A program made the translations under genes and the position numbers. From Anisodus tanguticus (lineage: Eukaryota; Streptophyta; Magnoliopsida; Solanales; Solanaceae), in assembly GCA_034509755.1 (NCBI GenBank), contig CM067557.1:36948001-37012000 (forward strand): a DNA stretch of 64,000 nucleotides, given 5' to 3'. Shown here piece after piece: positions 22,512-35,050 of this stretch. The notes under the pieces are model-generated. The model was given only the letters and a program-made list of their open reading frames with translations, made no database searches and was not told the DNA's origin. The number at the start of each line of letters is the position of its first letter. The stretch's first letter is position 1.

Positions 22512-23975
22512 ATGGTTGTTCCCACAGTGCAGCCACATTTCGTGTTGTTTCCTTTCATGGCACAAGGCCATACCATCCCTATGATTGACATTGCGCGACT
22601 ATTAGCACAGCGTGGAGTTATAATCACAATCCTAACTACACATTTAAATGCCACTAGATTCAACAGAGTTATCGCTCGTGCAATAGAGGCAGGACTAAAA
22701 ATTCAGGTGGCTCACCTCTATTTTCCGAGTTTAGAGGTAGGACTACCTGAAGGGTGTGAAAATTTCGACATGCTTCCATCGATGGATTTCGGGCTGAAAT
22801 TCTTCGATGCTACGCAAAGACTTCAACCCCAAGTGGAAGAAATGTTGCATCAACTCAAACCTTCACCAAGTTGCATAATATCTGACATGTGTTTCCCGTG
22901 GACAACTAATGTTGCACACAAGTTTAACATCCCTAGGATTGTTTTTCATGGGATGTGTTGCTTTTCATTGTTGTGCTTACACAATTTGAGAGACTGGAAG
23001 GAGTTGGAGAAAATAGAGTCTGATACAGAGTATTTTCAAGTGCCTGGATTATTCGACAAAATTGAACTAAACAAAGGTCAACTTGGAAATGTTGCCAGGC
23101 CAAGAAATTCAGATTGGAAAGAATTAATGGATCAAATGAAGAAATCAGAAGATGAGGCTTATGGGATAGTGGTGAATAGTTTTGAGGAATTGGAACAAGA
23201 ATATGTTAAGGGATTGAAGAATGCCAAAGGCAAGAACATTTGGACCATTGGTCCTGTTTCATTTTGCAACAAAGAGAAACAAGACAAATTCGAAAGAGGG
23301 AACAAGGCTTCAATTGATGAACATAAGTGCCTAAAATGGCTTGATTCTTGGGGACAAGACTCTGTACTCTTCGTCTGTCTCGGAAGCCTATCGCGTCTTT
23401 CGACGTCTCAAATGATAGAGCTGGGGCTTGGGTTAGAATCGTCGAAACGACCCTTCATTTGGGCTGTTAGGCACATGTCGGAAGAGTTCCGAAAATGGCT
23501 AGTGGAAGAAAATTTTGAGGAAAGAGTTGAAGGACAAGGACTTTTAATCCACGGTTGGGCCCCACAAGTACTAATATTGTCTCACCCTTCAATTGGAGGA
23601 TTCTTGACGCACTGTGGATGGAATTCGAGTCTAGAAGGAATATCTGCTGGCGTGCCGATGATCACTTGGCCGATGTTTGCTGAGCAGTTCTGCAATGAGA
23701 GGCTAATAGTGAATGTACTCAAGACGGGAGTGAGGACCGGCATAGAGATTCAAGTGATGTTTGGGGAGGAAGAAAAATCAGGAGCACAAGTGAGTAAAGA
23801 TGATATTAAGTTGGTCATTGAAGAAGTAATGGGAGAAGAAGATGAAGCTGAAATGAGAAGAAAAAGAGCTAAAGAATTAGGAGAAATGGCAAGGAGGTCT
23901 ATGGAGGAAGGGGCTTCTTCTCACTTCAACTTGACACAATTGATTCAAGATGTCACAGAACAAACAAATTTTTGA
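22512..23975 (+). CDS. UDP-glycosyltransferase, UGT73-type (family 1)
   Basis: Intact intronless frame, 487 residues, the usual length of family 1 plant UGTs. It would transfer glucose from UDP-glucose to a hydroxyl of a small molecule in the cytosol. The catalytic His is His20 in FMAQGHTIPMIDIARLL, and the partner Asp is Asp125 in CIISDMCFPWT. The PSPG sugar-donor box covers residues 349-392, begins WAPQVLILSHPSIGGF, has the HCGWNS core and ends in AEQ; the terminal Gln favours glucose. The HCGWNSSLEGISAGVPMITWP form, the long acceptor loop and the QGHTIPM start match the UGT73 family (73C-like). The acceptor cannot be read from sequence. The core reads WNSS where most members have WNST, a mild change. 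Start chosen at 22512, 11 codons before the first beta strand. Confidence 0.93.
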   Translation: MVVPTVQPHFVLFPFMAQGHTIPMIDIARLLAQRGVIITILTTHLNATRFNRVIARAIEAGLKIQVAHLYFPSLEVGLPEGCENFDMLPSMDFGLKFFDATQRLQPQVEEMLHQLKPSPSCIISDMCFPWTTNVAHKFNIPRIVFHGMCCFSLLCLHNLRDWKELEKIESDTEYFQVPGLFDKIELNKGQLGNVARPRNSDWKELMDQMKKSEDEAYGIVVNSFEELEQEYVKGLKNAKGKNIWTIGPVSFCNKEKQDKFERGNKASIDEHKCLKWLDSWGQDSVLFVCLGSLSRLSTSQMIELGLGLESSKRPFIWAVRHMSEEFRKWLVEENFEERVEGQGLLIHGWAPQVLILSHPSIGGFLTHCGWNSSLEGISAGVPMITWPMFAEQFCNERLIVNVLKTGVRTGIEIQVMFGEEEKSGAQVSKDDIKLVIEEVMGEEDEAEMRRKRAKELGEMARRSMEEGASSHFNLTQLIQDVTEQTNF

Positions 23976-26900
23976 AAATCTATCTAGGATTACAAAGGTT
24001 GGTTTAACAGTAATATTATATTCAGTAAAGTTCAGTTACTTTAATTCGTCTTTACTTAATGTAACAAAGAATAATTTTGTGATACTATTATAGTGGATAA
24101 ATTCGGTTATCGTAAGTAAAATTAACCTGAGCTTTTCTTAACCTTACGGAACTTTTCCATTTCCTCTCAGATGCACATTTTTCTGATTTTGGAATTTGAT
24201 ATCTGCTTAGTAAATAGGAGTACAACCCATTTTCCAATATATCCTCCACATCTAGGGAGGAATAATGAAGAAAAATGACACTGCTGGAACATAATAATAC
24301 CTTCTGTATTTATTAAACTTAGCTGAGGTAGAAATTCATCTTATTGCTTCATGGCATATTTGCATAGTAATTTAAATTTTATGTATGTTTAGAGCAGACA
24401 TTTGCAAGGTATTACTAGTTTGTATTTTGTAACATGTAAGTGGTCACTGTTCTATATGTACCAAGAAAAGGACCATAAATGAAGAAAATGCACAAACAGA
24501 ACCATCTAACAAACCCCTTACATGTTTGTAGGCCCTAGATACACGATTTGGATAAGCTGTTAGATGATATCATAGATCCAACTGAAAAAGAAAGCAGCCT
24601 ATCAATGACAATGTGAATCATGAAAATTTGTAAATGAAGTCCTAAAGTAAGATACTAAAATCAATCCAACAGTATCTGTGCAACACAACGTGGGCTTGTT
24701 GTGCATTTATAGTCCAGTAGTAGCAGCACCTGTAACAACCCACCTTAATGAACTTAGTAGTTTTGGCTCAATTTATATGTGTTACGTTAAAAAAGATTAT
24801 TGAATAAGTACAAATCATAGATATTAAACTCAGTAAATTAAATGGGTTTAGCCATCCGGTATTTGAAGCTCACTGACTTGATCACCTAACTAATTCGGAT
24901 TTGCAGCTACTAAGGCCAGGGTAAAGAGCTCCTTATCAAGAAGTTCTTCATTCGAAGATCTCAAATAAGAGATTTCTAGTTGAGCGCGGAAAAATCTCAA
25001 CCATCTCACACCTCTTGATGGTCATCGTGTCGGAAATGAATCTCATAAGATTCATTGGTTGGTTGTATCTTATACCATAATAAAATGATGTTGTTATTCA
25101 AAGAAGTTGTAACGATAATTGTATCACTGAACCCTTGACTTAATTAATGTTGTTTATGTGCTAATTTGGAATTAATTTGTTGACAAAACTTCGTTATATA
25201 TATATATATATATACTAGTGTACGTATTCGGACGATGCACGGATCGTTTCAAAGAATAAGAGTTGAGAGATAATAAGAACAAATATATATGAACCATTGT
25301 GATATGTTGCAGATTTATATTCTCGTTATTATTTTATCACTCTCATTACATACTAACATTTTCTATGGTATCTATAGTTGTTGATGCTTCATTACTGACC
25401 ATGTAAAACGATATAGTTCATTCCCTTGCTTTCGAAGGTATTTGTGTGACCTACAACATAAACATAAGAATAAGCTATCGATTTAATATTATGATGAGAA
25501 CTCTCTAACACATGTGAAATCAGAGTATCTGCAAAAGAAAATCAACTTTTATAGATGTGGGTCGTTGTATTTAATATATCTTTAGTTTTTGTATATGTTT
25601 TTCCTTCCATTCCCTCCATAACTCTTAAATCTCGAGAAAAGAAAATTTACCTTATTTATCCGTTCAAGACTAATTACCTCGTTTGCTAGAGAACTTTCTA
25701 TCCTTCTCGCTGCAAGATAGAGAAAATAATGTTTATCAAAGATCTGGCCAGAAAGATCAGAGCATAACTGACCTGAAGATTGTAAGATCAATGAAGAAGG
25801 AAAGAAAAAAAAAGTATAGAACTGAAAAATTATCCAAAGCAAAGAAGATGGAAAACACTATGCGGTGGAATTAAATTATATGTGATGGTTTGTAAAAATA
25901 TTGTGGGTCGTGTAGGATTCTCCAAACGTAGTGCATTTCATCCCGAGATGTTTGAGAATTCTCAACGGTTGTGGGTAAGGTACCAAGCCAGATGAAAATA
26001 CACAACCATCACCATCAATCCCCTTAAATTAAAAGGCAGTATTAACTGTCACAGTCATAGATATCTCCCAAAAGAAATGGCAAACAATAAAGGAAACTCA
26101 TTAGTCTCCACCCAGTTGGTTGGCTCATTGGAGGAGCAAACAACAGTTTCAAAACATTTAAGAATTAATCTTTGCTTAACTCCACGCAAGATGTTCATTC
26201 TTTCTAAAATAAATACTGCGAATTTCAATTATATATACAATCAATTTCTATAAGGAAAATAAATTGACTTAAAGATCAAGCTTCCATCTTATTAATTTGA
26301 ATTGAAATTATTTAGGACCATGATAATTTAGCCGGCTTCCATAGTGTGCTGAATTAGTTCAATATGCATTATCCTTGATGAAAGTATATCAGCACACATT
26401 TCTGCTTACCTGTAATATCATGAAAATAGATTATACATGACTCATCTTTATAGTCCGTCTCCTATAAAATTAAAAAAAATGCCAATGTTGTTGTGAAAGA
26501 TTATAGCTAGAAAATTTCACTCGATCTATGTTATAAAGTTACTGAACACAATAAAGAAGTATATTTTTACCATTGGATGCACCATCTGAAATCGCAGCTC
26601 TAGCAGATACTCCATTTGATAGACATATATCAACCTACACAGATACACAACAACCAAAAGAATACATCTAAACATCAACCATTTTTATACTTGGACAGCG
26701 CCATAATAAAATGAAAGATATAGCTAGAAACTGTCCCTCAAATGGGACTTCACATGGTTTCTTATAAAATATATAGCTAAAAAAATTTCCTCAATGTTTG
26801 AGTAAAGTGCTACACTAATAGAACTTTTTAGACTAAATTTGCTGATCCAGTATAAATTTGATATCTTCCAGTAAACTGAATGGTTGGTCTAAAAAGTTCA

Positions 26901-28877
26901 GGTTGGCTATATGGCAGTACTGTTTGTCTTTCGGCTCTTGATGTTTGTATACAATGGACTTGCTTCTCGAATGAGATTGTAAGGCCTCCTTTTTTTCTAA
27001 CATATTAATCAGTAAGAAAAGCAATCTCTTAAAGTATTATCCATCTTTATGGCATATTAGTACTAAATATCACATTTATTACTGAGAGTTATCAAGGGCA
27101 AGCAACAACTCAAAATTGACTCACTCCATTTCGTGATTAGAACACGGAAGTATGACTATCACTAGCATCCCTATGTCACTTGAAAGTATACCTAACATTA
27201 GAAATTGTTCAAGGAGATAGGAATTGAACTTAACCACCTGATCTCAGGTTGCTGTGTATATTTTACATATATACTTTATGTAGTGCTTTTTACATTACTG
27301 TTATGATGAATTGGTTTTAGCTAATCCTTGATTTATGTGTAAATTTCTGATCTGGATATGTTTCTTTCGTATATCTATGCAATGAATTTCGTGTAATATG
27401 CAAACTACTTATATAAAAGAAATGATTACATGTCCGTGAATGGTTTTATAAACACATCATAAAGAAATCTTGTAATTTTGTTCAACATCTATTTGTCAAT
27501 TGATAGTAGGCTTGCGCTAAATACGACATTAAACTTATCCAATCCCAACATTTAATTTGAATAAAAACAAAAATTCCTGAAGTATCAATCTCAATTCAAA
27601 GGATTAGCATATAAAAAGTATGAGCTTGAATACTTATATGCATAAAAATGATGCAAATCATTATATTCGCCTCAACTATCCTTATATTCGCCTCAACTAT
27701 CCTGCAAAGACCATCTTGGCATTGAATACTTATATGCATCATGACTCATGAGCCAGCACAAATCTAGCTACGTGGATAACATCAAGTAAGCTCTATTTGT
27801 AATTTATAGCTTTTCTGTAGTGAGGAAAGTCTTGTTCATACCCTACATCACTAGCTTCACAAATTCTCAAGTCACCTATGCCAATGTTTGAAATCGTTTT
27901 AGAAGAAAATACTAAATGTGAAATCACTTTTTTAGCTAGTACAAAAGTGAGCACTTGAGACAAATAAATATTATGCATGGCTTTCAGATATCCTATACAA
28001 CTTCCTTTATCTAACACCTATGTACATCTACATAAAACCCATAGTTATCTAGATCTTACTGTTATACTTTGATTTTTGGACTAATTAGAAGTCATCGTCT
28101 CTTTATAAAAGAGAAATAATACTATTCTATTTTACTTTTCATGTGATGAACATATCAAAGATTCAAGGTTCGGCAATTGCTTAAATAGCAAGATGACGTT
28201 CTATAAATGGCAATTCTATGTAGCAGATTACACAAGGAGTTCCACTAAAACACTCGGAAACATTGCCACATACATCAGAACATATTTTTGCAATTTCAAT
28301 GAAATTAATGACGATACTCAGCGTTAAACATGGAGAAATCTAAGTTTAAGATTTAAACTATCAAATGTATACAATGCTTTTCCAATACAAAATATATAAT
28401 ACAATCCAATGAATATGATGCACAAAATTACTGTTACAGAGATATGGACAAAGAAGATTAGAAGTTAACACAATGGACAAAAGTAAACTCTATAAATATT
28501 GTTTGCGGAAACTGCTGTCTATTCATCAAAAGAAAATACAAATAACCCAAAGATAATTTCGTCTTTGTTTAACTAATAATTACTTAAGGTTTTTTCATGA
28601 ATAAAATTCTGGTAATAAAACATGAACGACATTACCCATAAATTAGCAGAAAATCTTGTTATCAAACCACGTTAATCACACCGCGAAGTATAACCGTCCT
28701 TTTTCTGTTGGATGCTCTGCCAACTTATATGAATTGTCCATATAAGTCAAAGCTTATCAGATTAACAAAAGTACCCAAAACAAAACAGACTTTCTACATT
28801 CAAAAGGCCAAGAAAGAAACTACGTTTACTGGTCAGCAAAAAAATTAAACACACGTTAGTTATCAAACTAAATATTT
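23976..28877. other. 4.9-kb spacer without a recognisable gene
   Basis: AT-rich. Open frames at 25582-25842, 26833-27024 and 27793-28017 show no domains or codon bias. A (TA)10 run lies at 25195-25214, directly followed by CTAGTGTACGTATTCGGACG, which may be the end of an old element. No RNA gene was seen. Confidence 0.5.
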
Positions 28878-28882
28878 CATAG

Positions 28883-29208
28883 TGAAAGAAATAATCCCTT
28901 GATTATTTTCATTAATTGAAAGGCTATATATACAAGTTACATAATTCCGAGAATCCTATTCCTATTCTATTCCTAAAACCTTATTCTACTTGGATTCTAA
29001 CTATACAATTATGGTAAGTATACAAGACTAATTAAGGTAACATTTACAATACAATATTACAACAATATACACCCATAATATACTGCCCGTGATGGGCCAA
29101 TATCTATTGCCCGTGATGGGCCAATCCGAGACGGGTTTCATCTTAATATAGCCGTGATATACACTATGTATACCAAGTGTATATCATGGGTATATACCTT
29201 GTTTAACA
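28883..29208 (-). repeat. Copia-2 3' LTR
   Basis: 326 bp; on the minus strand TGTTAAACAAGG ... GATTATTTCTTTCA. Contains a direct repeat of TGCCCGTGATGGGCCAAT and an inverted repeat GATATACACT/AGTGTATATC (about 29155-29184). Confidence 0.9.
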
Positions 29209-29219
29209 CACCCCCGCAG

Positions 29220-30736
29220 TCATAGTGGCGGTTTTCGAACGCTGAGACTGTCCCTAAAATCTTCAAAAAGGACCGAGGGAAGACCCTTTGTAAAGATGTC
29301 TGCAACTTGATATCTTGACGGGACATGACAGACGCGTACCTGGCCCCAAGCAACCTTTTCGCGGACAAAGTGAATGTCCATTTCGATATGCTTAGTGCGT
29401 TGGTGCTGAACCGGATTACCAGAAAGGTAGATGACACTAATATTATCGCAATAAACCAAGGTTGCCTTCTGAATGGGACAATGAAGCTCCAAAAGCAAGT
29501 TACGTAACCAACATGATTCGGAGACCACATTAGCTACCCCTCGATATTCAGCCTCGGCACTTGAGCGGGATAGAGTTGCTTGACGCTTCGCAGACCAGGA
29601 GACCAAGTTGTTGCCAAGGAACATACAATAGCCAGACGTAGACCGTATGGTGTCTGGACAACCACCCCAATCAGTATCCGTGTATGAGACAAGTGTGGAT
29701 GTCGAGGAAGGATATAAATGCAAACCATAGTCCAGTGTACCCTGAATATACCGAATGATGCATTTTAGTGCATTCATGTGCTCAATTCTGGGATCATGCA
29801 TGAATAAACACACCTGCTGGACAACATACATAATATCCGGTCTTGTAAAGGTAAGATAGTGAAGGGCCCCTGCAAGACTGCGATAGCGGGTCGGATCCTC
29901 GTAAGGTACGCCGGCCGCGGCACTAAGCTTGGGCTTAGTATCAACTGGAGTGGAAGTGGACTTATAGGATGACATCCCAGCCCTCTCGATGATCTCGGCT
30001 GCATACTTCCGTTGAGACAAGAACAACCCATCGGAATGACGAGTGAGAGCAATCCCCAAAAAGTAACTTAAGGGCCCCAAGTCTTTCATAGCAAACTCGG
30101 AGCTGAGCATAGTCATGATAGACTGTCGCAAGGCATCGGAAGAGGCAGTCAAGATAATATCGTCCACATATAACAGAATGTAGGCTAAGGACGAACCACG
30201 ACGGTAGATGAACAAGGAATTATCCGACCTGCTGTGAGTGAACCCAATAGTCAAAACATAGTCAGCAAACCTTGTATACCAGGCCCGGGGAGACTGCTTA
30301 AGCCCATATAAGGACTTATTCAATAAACAGACACGATGAGGATGATTGTGATCCCTGAATCCCAAAGGCTGATGCATATAGACTGTTTCCTTAAGATCCC
30401 CATGTAGAAAAGCATTCTTTACATCTAACTGATGAATAGGCCATGCCTTCAAAGAGCCAAGCTAAGCACAGTGCGAATGGTAGCCGACTTGACCACCGGA
30501 CTAAATGTCTCCCCATAATCTATACCAACCTGCTGAGTCTTACCATCACCCACAAGCCGCGTCTTATGTCGAGCAAATGAACCATTTGAATTCTCCTTAT
30601 GAGCAAAAATCCACATAGACCTGATAACATTAATACTAGATGGACGGGGCACCAACTCCCACGTCTTATTATCAATAAGAGTATTATATTCATCAGTCAT
30701 AACAATTTTCCAATTCGGGTCGTTTAAGGCAGACAC
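29220..30736 (-). pseudogene. Copia-2 RT and RNase H
   Basis: Two frames: 30736-30449 (NKTWELVPRPSSINVIRSMW to FSPVVKSATIRTVLSLAL) and 30452-29220, a 410-residue run with HQLDVKNAFLHGDLKETVYM, SLYGLKQSPRAWY, LYVDDIILTASSD, the connection domain and RNase H (TDTDWGGCPDT, SRSSAEAEYRG, YCDNISVIYLSGNP, FTKGLP). A single one-base shift at about 30450 in the LSKAW motif separates them; otherwise this is nearly intact. Confidence 0.88.
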
Positions 30737-30858
30737 GGATTACGGGGCAAGGGGGATTTAGAGACATTCGAATGTAAATTAAAATGTCTTTTTGGTGTAA
30801 AAATACCTTGTTGACTATGAGTGACCGGTCTATGACTCGAGGAAGAATTGGGTGGATT

Positions 30859-32461
30859 TTAGGAATTTGCTGGGCTCGGGATGGACTGGCCAGCAGGAAG
30901 TGGGCCTGCTGGCCCAACTTGGGAAATAGGAGCAGGAACTGGACCAGTTCCAGAATTGGGCTGGCCTGGCCTAATCGCTGGAACTGGCCCAGTGGCGGTA
31001 CTGGTCCAGGCAGTGGGTGACGGACTAGTGGGGCCAGCGAGCAGTGGGCCCGCTGGAGAATTTTGGGTGTGAGATACGTTCAAAAAATGCTGAATCATAT
31101 ACGGGGATATACTATCATCCAAAAAATTATACGAACTCGGCACGGGAGTATTAACTTTATCAAATGGAAATTGGGATTCATCAAAGATGACATGACGATT
31201 AATGATGATTTTATTGGAGGATAAATCAAAGCATTTGTAGCCACGATGATTAGATGGAAACCCCAAAAACACACACGGAGTAGACTGGGCCTGAAGTTTG
31301 TTAATTGTGGTGGACGGGAATAACGGATAACACAAACACCCAAAAACCCGAAGATGTGAATATGAAAGAATTTTATTATATAAATTTGAAGGGGGAAGAA
31401 TATGTCAAGCCTTTGGAAGGAATAATGTTAAGGAGATAGTTAGCCATTTGGAGAGCATGATGCCAAAAAGACGGGGGTATGGAAGCATGAATTAATAACG
31501 TTCGGACAATGTTATTTATGGAACAAATTTTGTGTTCGGCTTTCCCATTTTGTGAAGACGTATGAGGACAAGAAAAATGAAAATTGATCCCATTATTAGT
31601 ACAGAATTCCCGAAACACCCCATTGTCATAATCTTTGCCATTATCACATTGAATATTTTTAATTTCGCGGTCGAATTGGGTTCTAATGAATGCTCTAAAT
31701 TTTAAGAAGATGAAAAAAACTTGAGATTTTTTCGCTATCGGAAACGTTCATAAAAACTTAGAGTAATCATCCAAAAATAGAACATAATACCGATGACCCA
31801 AAGAACTAAGAATAGGAGATGTCCAAAAGTCGCTATGAATAATATCAAATGGCATTAGAGTATGAGATTTTGAGTCTACAAATGGCAACTTCACAATTTT
31901 CCCTAGAGAACAAGACTGACAAATTGAAGTACTATTTGTACCCTTACATGAAATAAAACTATTTTTATCTAATGAAGACAAAATAGATGATCCCGGATGA
32001 CCAAGACGAGCATGCCACAAGGAAGGAGAAATGGCTGCAAAGGCGGATGGCAGGGCTGGACTCGATGGACCGGAACTGGGTGTGATAGGATAAAGATCTC
32101 CCCTACTATCACACCTCATGAGAGGACTCCCCGTCTTGAAATCCTTCACAGAGAAACCAAATGGATCAAATTCAATAGAAACAGATTTGTCAGTAGTGAA
32201 TTTACGGACATAGACTAAGTTTTTAATCAATTTAGGGGCGTGTAGGGTATTTTTCAAGATAAGAGGTGGATGAGGGAGAGACAATATTTTATGACCATAA
32301 CCACGAATTGGAACAGAATTACCATTACCAATAATTATACTGCAAGGGTTGCTCAAATTGGAATAAGACGAGAGAGTACCTGAATCGGATGTCATGTGGG
32401 TAGTGGCACCGGTGTCCATATACCAATTCGGGTCCGATTGAGTCAAACCCAGTGTGTGCAT
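30859..32461 (-). pseudogene. Copia-2 protease and integrase
   Basis: Frame 32461-31748 holds WYMDTGATTHMTS (protease) and the GAG-pre-integrase segment LWHARLGHPG, then FDIIHSDFWTSPI. A shift and stop near 31745 break the core; QCDNGKDYDN is visible near 31640, and HTSSQNGKAEHKI at 31560. The frame 31335-30859 is the integrase C-terminus and a Pro/Ala/Gly-rich linker. Confidence 0.82.
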
Positions 32462-32619
32462 CGCAGCCTCGATATCGGTCTGAGTAGGGCCTGCTGCATG
32501 GTGAGCTTGAGGAGGCCGGCCCCAAGAATTCCAGAACTGGGCTGTCCTGGGTCGTAACTGCTGGAACTGGAATTACTGGGCCAGTGGGCAGTGGGCCGTC
32601 GAGGCTGCTGGGAAGCCCA

Positions 32620-33598
32620 CTAGCCAGATGTTGGAAATTGTTGTGGAGATGGGCCGTAGGGCCACTGTCCACTGGTCCAAGCCCACAGCCCAGAGGCCCT
32701 AGGCTGAGACCAGTGGGTCGGTGGCCACTGTAACCAGGATGGGGTCCACTGCCACTGTTTTGGCCACCGCGACTGCTGCGTCGAAGCCGCCGCGTTTGCT
32801 CCAGCGATTTTTTCCAGCCATTCTTGTTGCCCCCGTGAGATCGATCCATTATTTTTCCAGTCATTCTTGTTGCCCCCGTGAGATCGATTTTGGTTCGAAT
32901 TGTCACCAAATTTTTGAGGACTAGTGGAGAAAGTCATCATGACCACGAGACTAGCATTAGTAGCCGCCGTTTTAGCCAAACCTGCTTCTTCCAAGGTAAG
33001 CATGGATCGGGCTTGATAGAACCTTGGAAGAGGATTACTTTGATGAAGGAGAGAGTTCCAACACCACTATAGGCCTCGGATAGGCCAGCAACCATCTGTA
33101 AAACAAGACGATCTTTACTAACTGGCACACCAACGTTGCGGAGTTGGTCCGCCAATTCCTTCAACCTTTTGCAATATGCTGAAACGTTCAGAAAATTTTC
33201 TATGTTGACGTGGGGAAAATCCTGTTCAAGGGTAACAACTCTGGAATTTTGATTATCCTGGAATATGTTACGTTGTCTATCCCATGCAGCCATCGCCGTA
33301 GCGTCTGGCTCAATAATCGTCTTCAATAGGTCGGTAGAGATAGTAGAATAAATCCACTGACGGACGGTGGCATCAAGTGTTGTCCATAACTTAGGATCAT
33401 CCTCGCGTTTAGGCACCTCCGTATCATCAGGAGCCGCAGGGATTATGTGATGGATGACTAGATGCGAACGAGCGTGAATTTTGAACGACTCGGCCCACGT
33501 CGCGTATTGGACGTTTTCTATTTCAAGAATCGGAATGATATGATTCTTGATGTTAGAAACAACAAGGCAGGGTGAAACGTGTTCTTTGACGTAGACAT
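32620..33598 (-). pseudogene. Copia-2 gag, broken
   Basis: The start codon at 33598 gives MSTSKNTFHPAL and is followed within 50 nt by a frameshift; the main frame then runs to about 32937 with LDATVRQWIYSTISTDLLK and ADQLRNVGVPVSKDRLVLQ. A further shift near 33020 leads to MLTLEEAGLAKTAA and an Asn/Gly-rich tail without a CCHC knuckle. Confidence 0.8.
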
Positions 33599-33751
33599 AA
33601 CGAAAGAACAATAGGTGATAGAGGGATTTGGAAGAGAGATTTGGAGAGCGGAAGAACAAATGGCAAACCCGAGGAGGAGGGTTCGGTCTTGGCCGAGAAT
33701 AGCAACAAGAATTTGAGAGAAATTTTTGTTTGACCTAGACTTTTGATACCA

Positions 33752-34058
33752 TGAAAGAAATAATCCCTTGATTATTTTCATTAATTGAAAGGCTATATAT
33801 ACAAGTTACATATTTCCATAATAGGAGAATCTTATTCCTATTCTATTCCTAAAATCTTATTCTACTTGGATTCTAACTATACAATTATGGTAAGTATACA
33901 AGACTAATTAAGGTAACATTTACACTACAATATTACAACAATATACACCCATAATATACTGCCCGTGATGGGCCAATATCTACTGCCCGTGATGGGCCAA
34001 TCCGAGACGGGTTTCATCTTAATATAGTATATATCACGGGTATATACCTTGTTTAACA
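33752..34058 (-). repeat. Copia-2 5' LTR
   Basis: 307 bp, same ends as the 3' LTR. It lacks about 20 bp present in the other copy, removing one arm of the inverted repeat. Confidence 0.9.
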
Positions 34059-34063
34059 CAGAG

Positions 34064-34340
34064 AATAAAATCCGTCATCTAAATAATTAAAATTAAACTT
34101 AGAGGGTCAGCAGAAGGACTAAAGACAAATTACCAGCAAACGAAATGTTTCACAGAATGAAAACCCATAAACAAAAAAGAGATCAATTAAAGAAAGGAGT
34201 AGACTTTCCACATATAATGGCAAATAAAGAGTTTAAAGTAACCGAGACAGTAGAAAGATATTCCCCAGAATCAGAAAAATTAGAATTTACACTTAAAAAA
34301 TGGGGAGTGGGGACGTGCACTTGTGGTGAGTTTGTGCAGA
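34064..34340. other. Short spacer between two copia elements
   Basis: Host DNA between Copia-2 and Copia-3. The 66-codon frame at 34145-34345 has no recognisable domain. Confidence 0.5.
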
Positions 34341-34513
34341 TGTGAATATTAGTGAATATTATTTAAATATTCATCATATCTCATGTAATTATTAGTAATG
34401 TATAATTATGGTAGAAATAAGATCTCTATTGTATTAGGATTCTACATTGTACACACTATATATATTTATATTAATGAGAAACACTCCTCAAGGGAGATTA
34501 ATACAATTCTACA
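34341..34513 (+). repeat. Copia-3 5' LTR
   Basis: TGTGAATATTAGTG ... ACAATTCTACA, 173 bp, TG/CA ends, abutting the tRNA-Met primer site at 34514. Confidence 0.8.
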
Positions 34514-34589
34514 TGGTATCAGAAGCCAACAATCCTTCCCAACACAAAACCTAATTTCGGCCGCCCATTCCCCTCTTTTTCCGGCGCCG

Positions 34590-34885
34590 AATCGACCGTA
34601 TACTTCCGGTATGCCTTAGATATACGCTGATATACAGCTGCCCAGCCCTCTAATTCTGCTAAACAACCCTGTATACCCCTGGTATACTGCTGTATATAGC
34701 CCTCCCTCCGTCCCTATCTCTCTAACAGGTCGTATACCCCTTGTATACAACCTATACACGCTGATATACACTATGTATACGGCTGATATACCATCCCTGC
34801 CACTATATACTATCCGCATACAACCTCCCAAAGCAAATACAACTTGTATACGGCTATGTCTGCCTCATATACGTCCCAACCCCCT
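34590..34885 (+). repeat. TATAC-rich tract in the Copia-3 leader
   Basis: About thirteen TATAC words in under 300 bp, several as (T/C)TGATATAC or CTTGTATAC, arranged irregularly. No coding frame is evident. Similar GATATACAC words build the inverted repeats in the LTRs of Copia-2 and Copia-4. Confidence 0.6.
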
Positions 34886-35050
34886 CCTTTATAATTTTCT
34901 CTCCTACCCGATCTACGACAGCCACCATGGTCGGAAACCACCAGGGATATAGCTATGGATAGATGTGCAGCGCTGACAGTAGTGGGCGAGTTGGGAACTG
35001 GGCTTCCAGCTTGAGCCCAGCAGCTGTGGCCACCAGACATAGCCCAGAAG

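Larger units (their letters stand above)
28883..34058 (-). mobile_element. Copia-2: complete but decayed Ty1/copia element
   Basis: Reads on the minus strand from the 5' LTR (33752-34058), primer site TGGTATCAAAAG, gag, protease, integrase, RT and RNase H to the polypurine tract (ACTGCGGGGGTG) and 3' LTR (28883-29208). Target duplication CATAG (28878-28882) versus CAGAG (34059-34063). Same family as Copia-1 by protein sequence but with LTRs of a different sequence type. Confidence 0.9.

Noticed and set aside
25195..25260. TA run followed by CTAGTGTACGTATTCGGACG, considered as a Helitron or Mutator end
   Set aside because: No partner end, no hairpin with CTRR, and no coding sequence, so the class cannot be supported.
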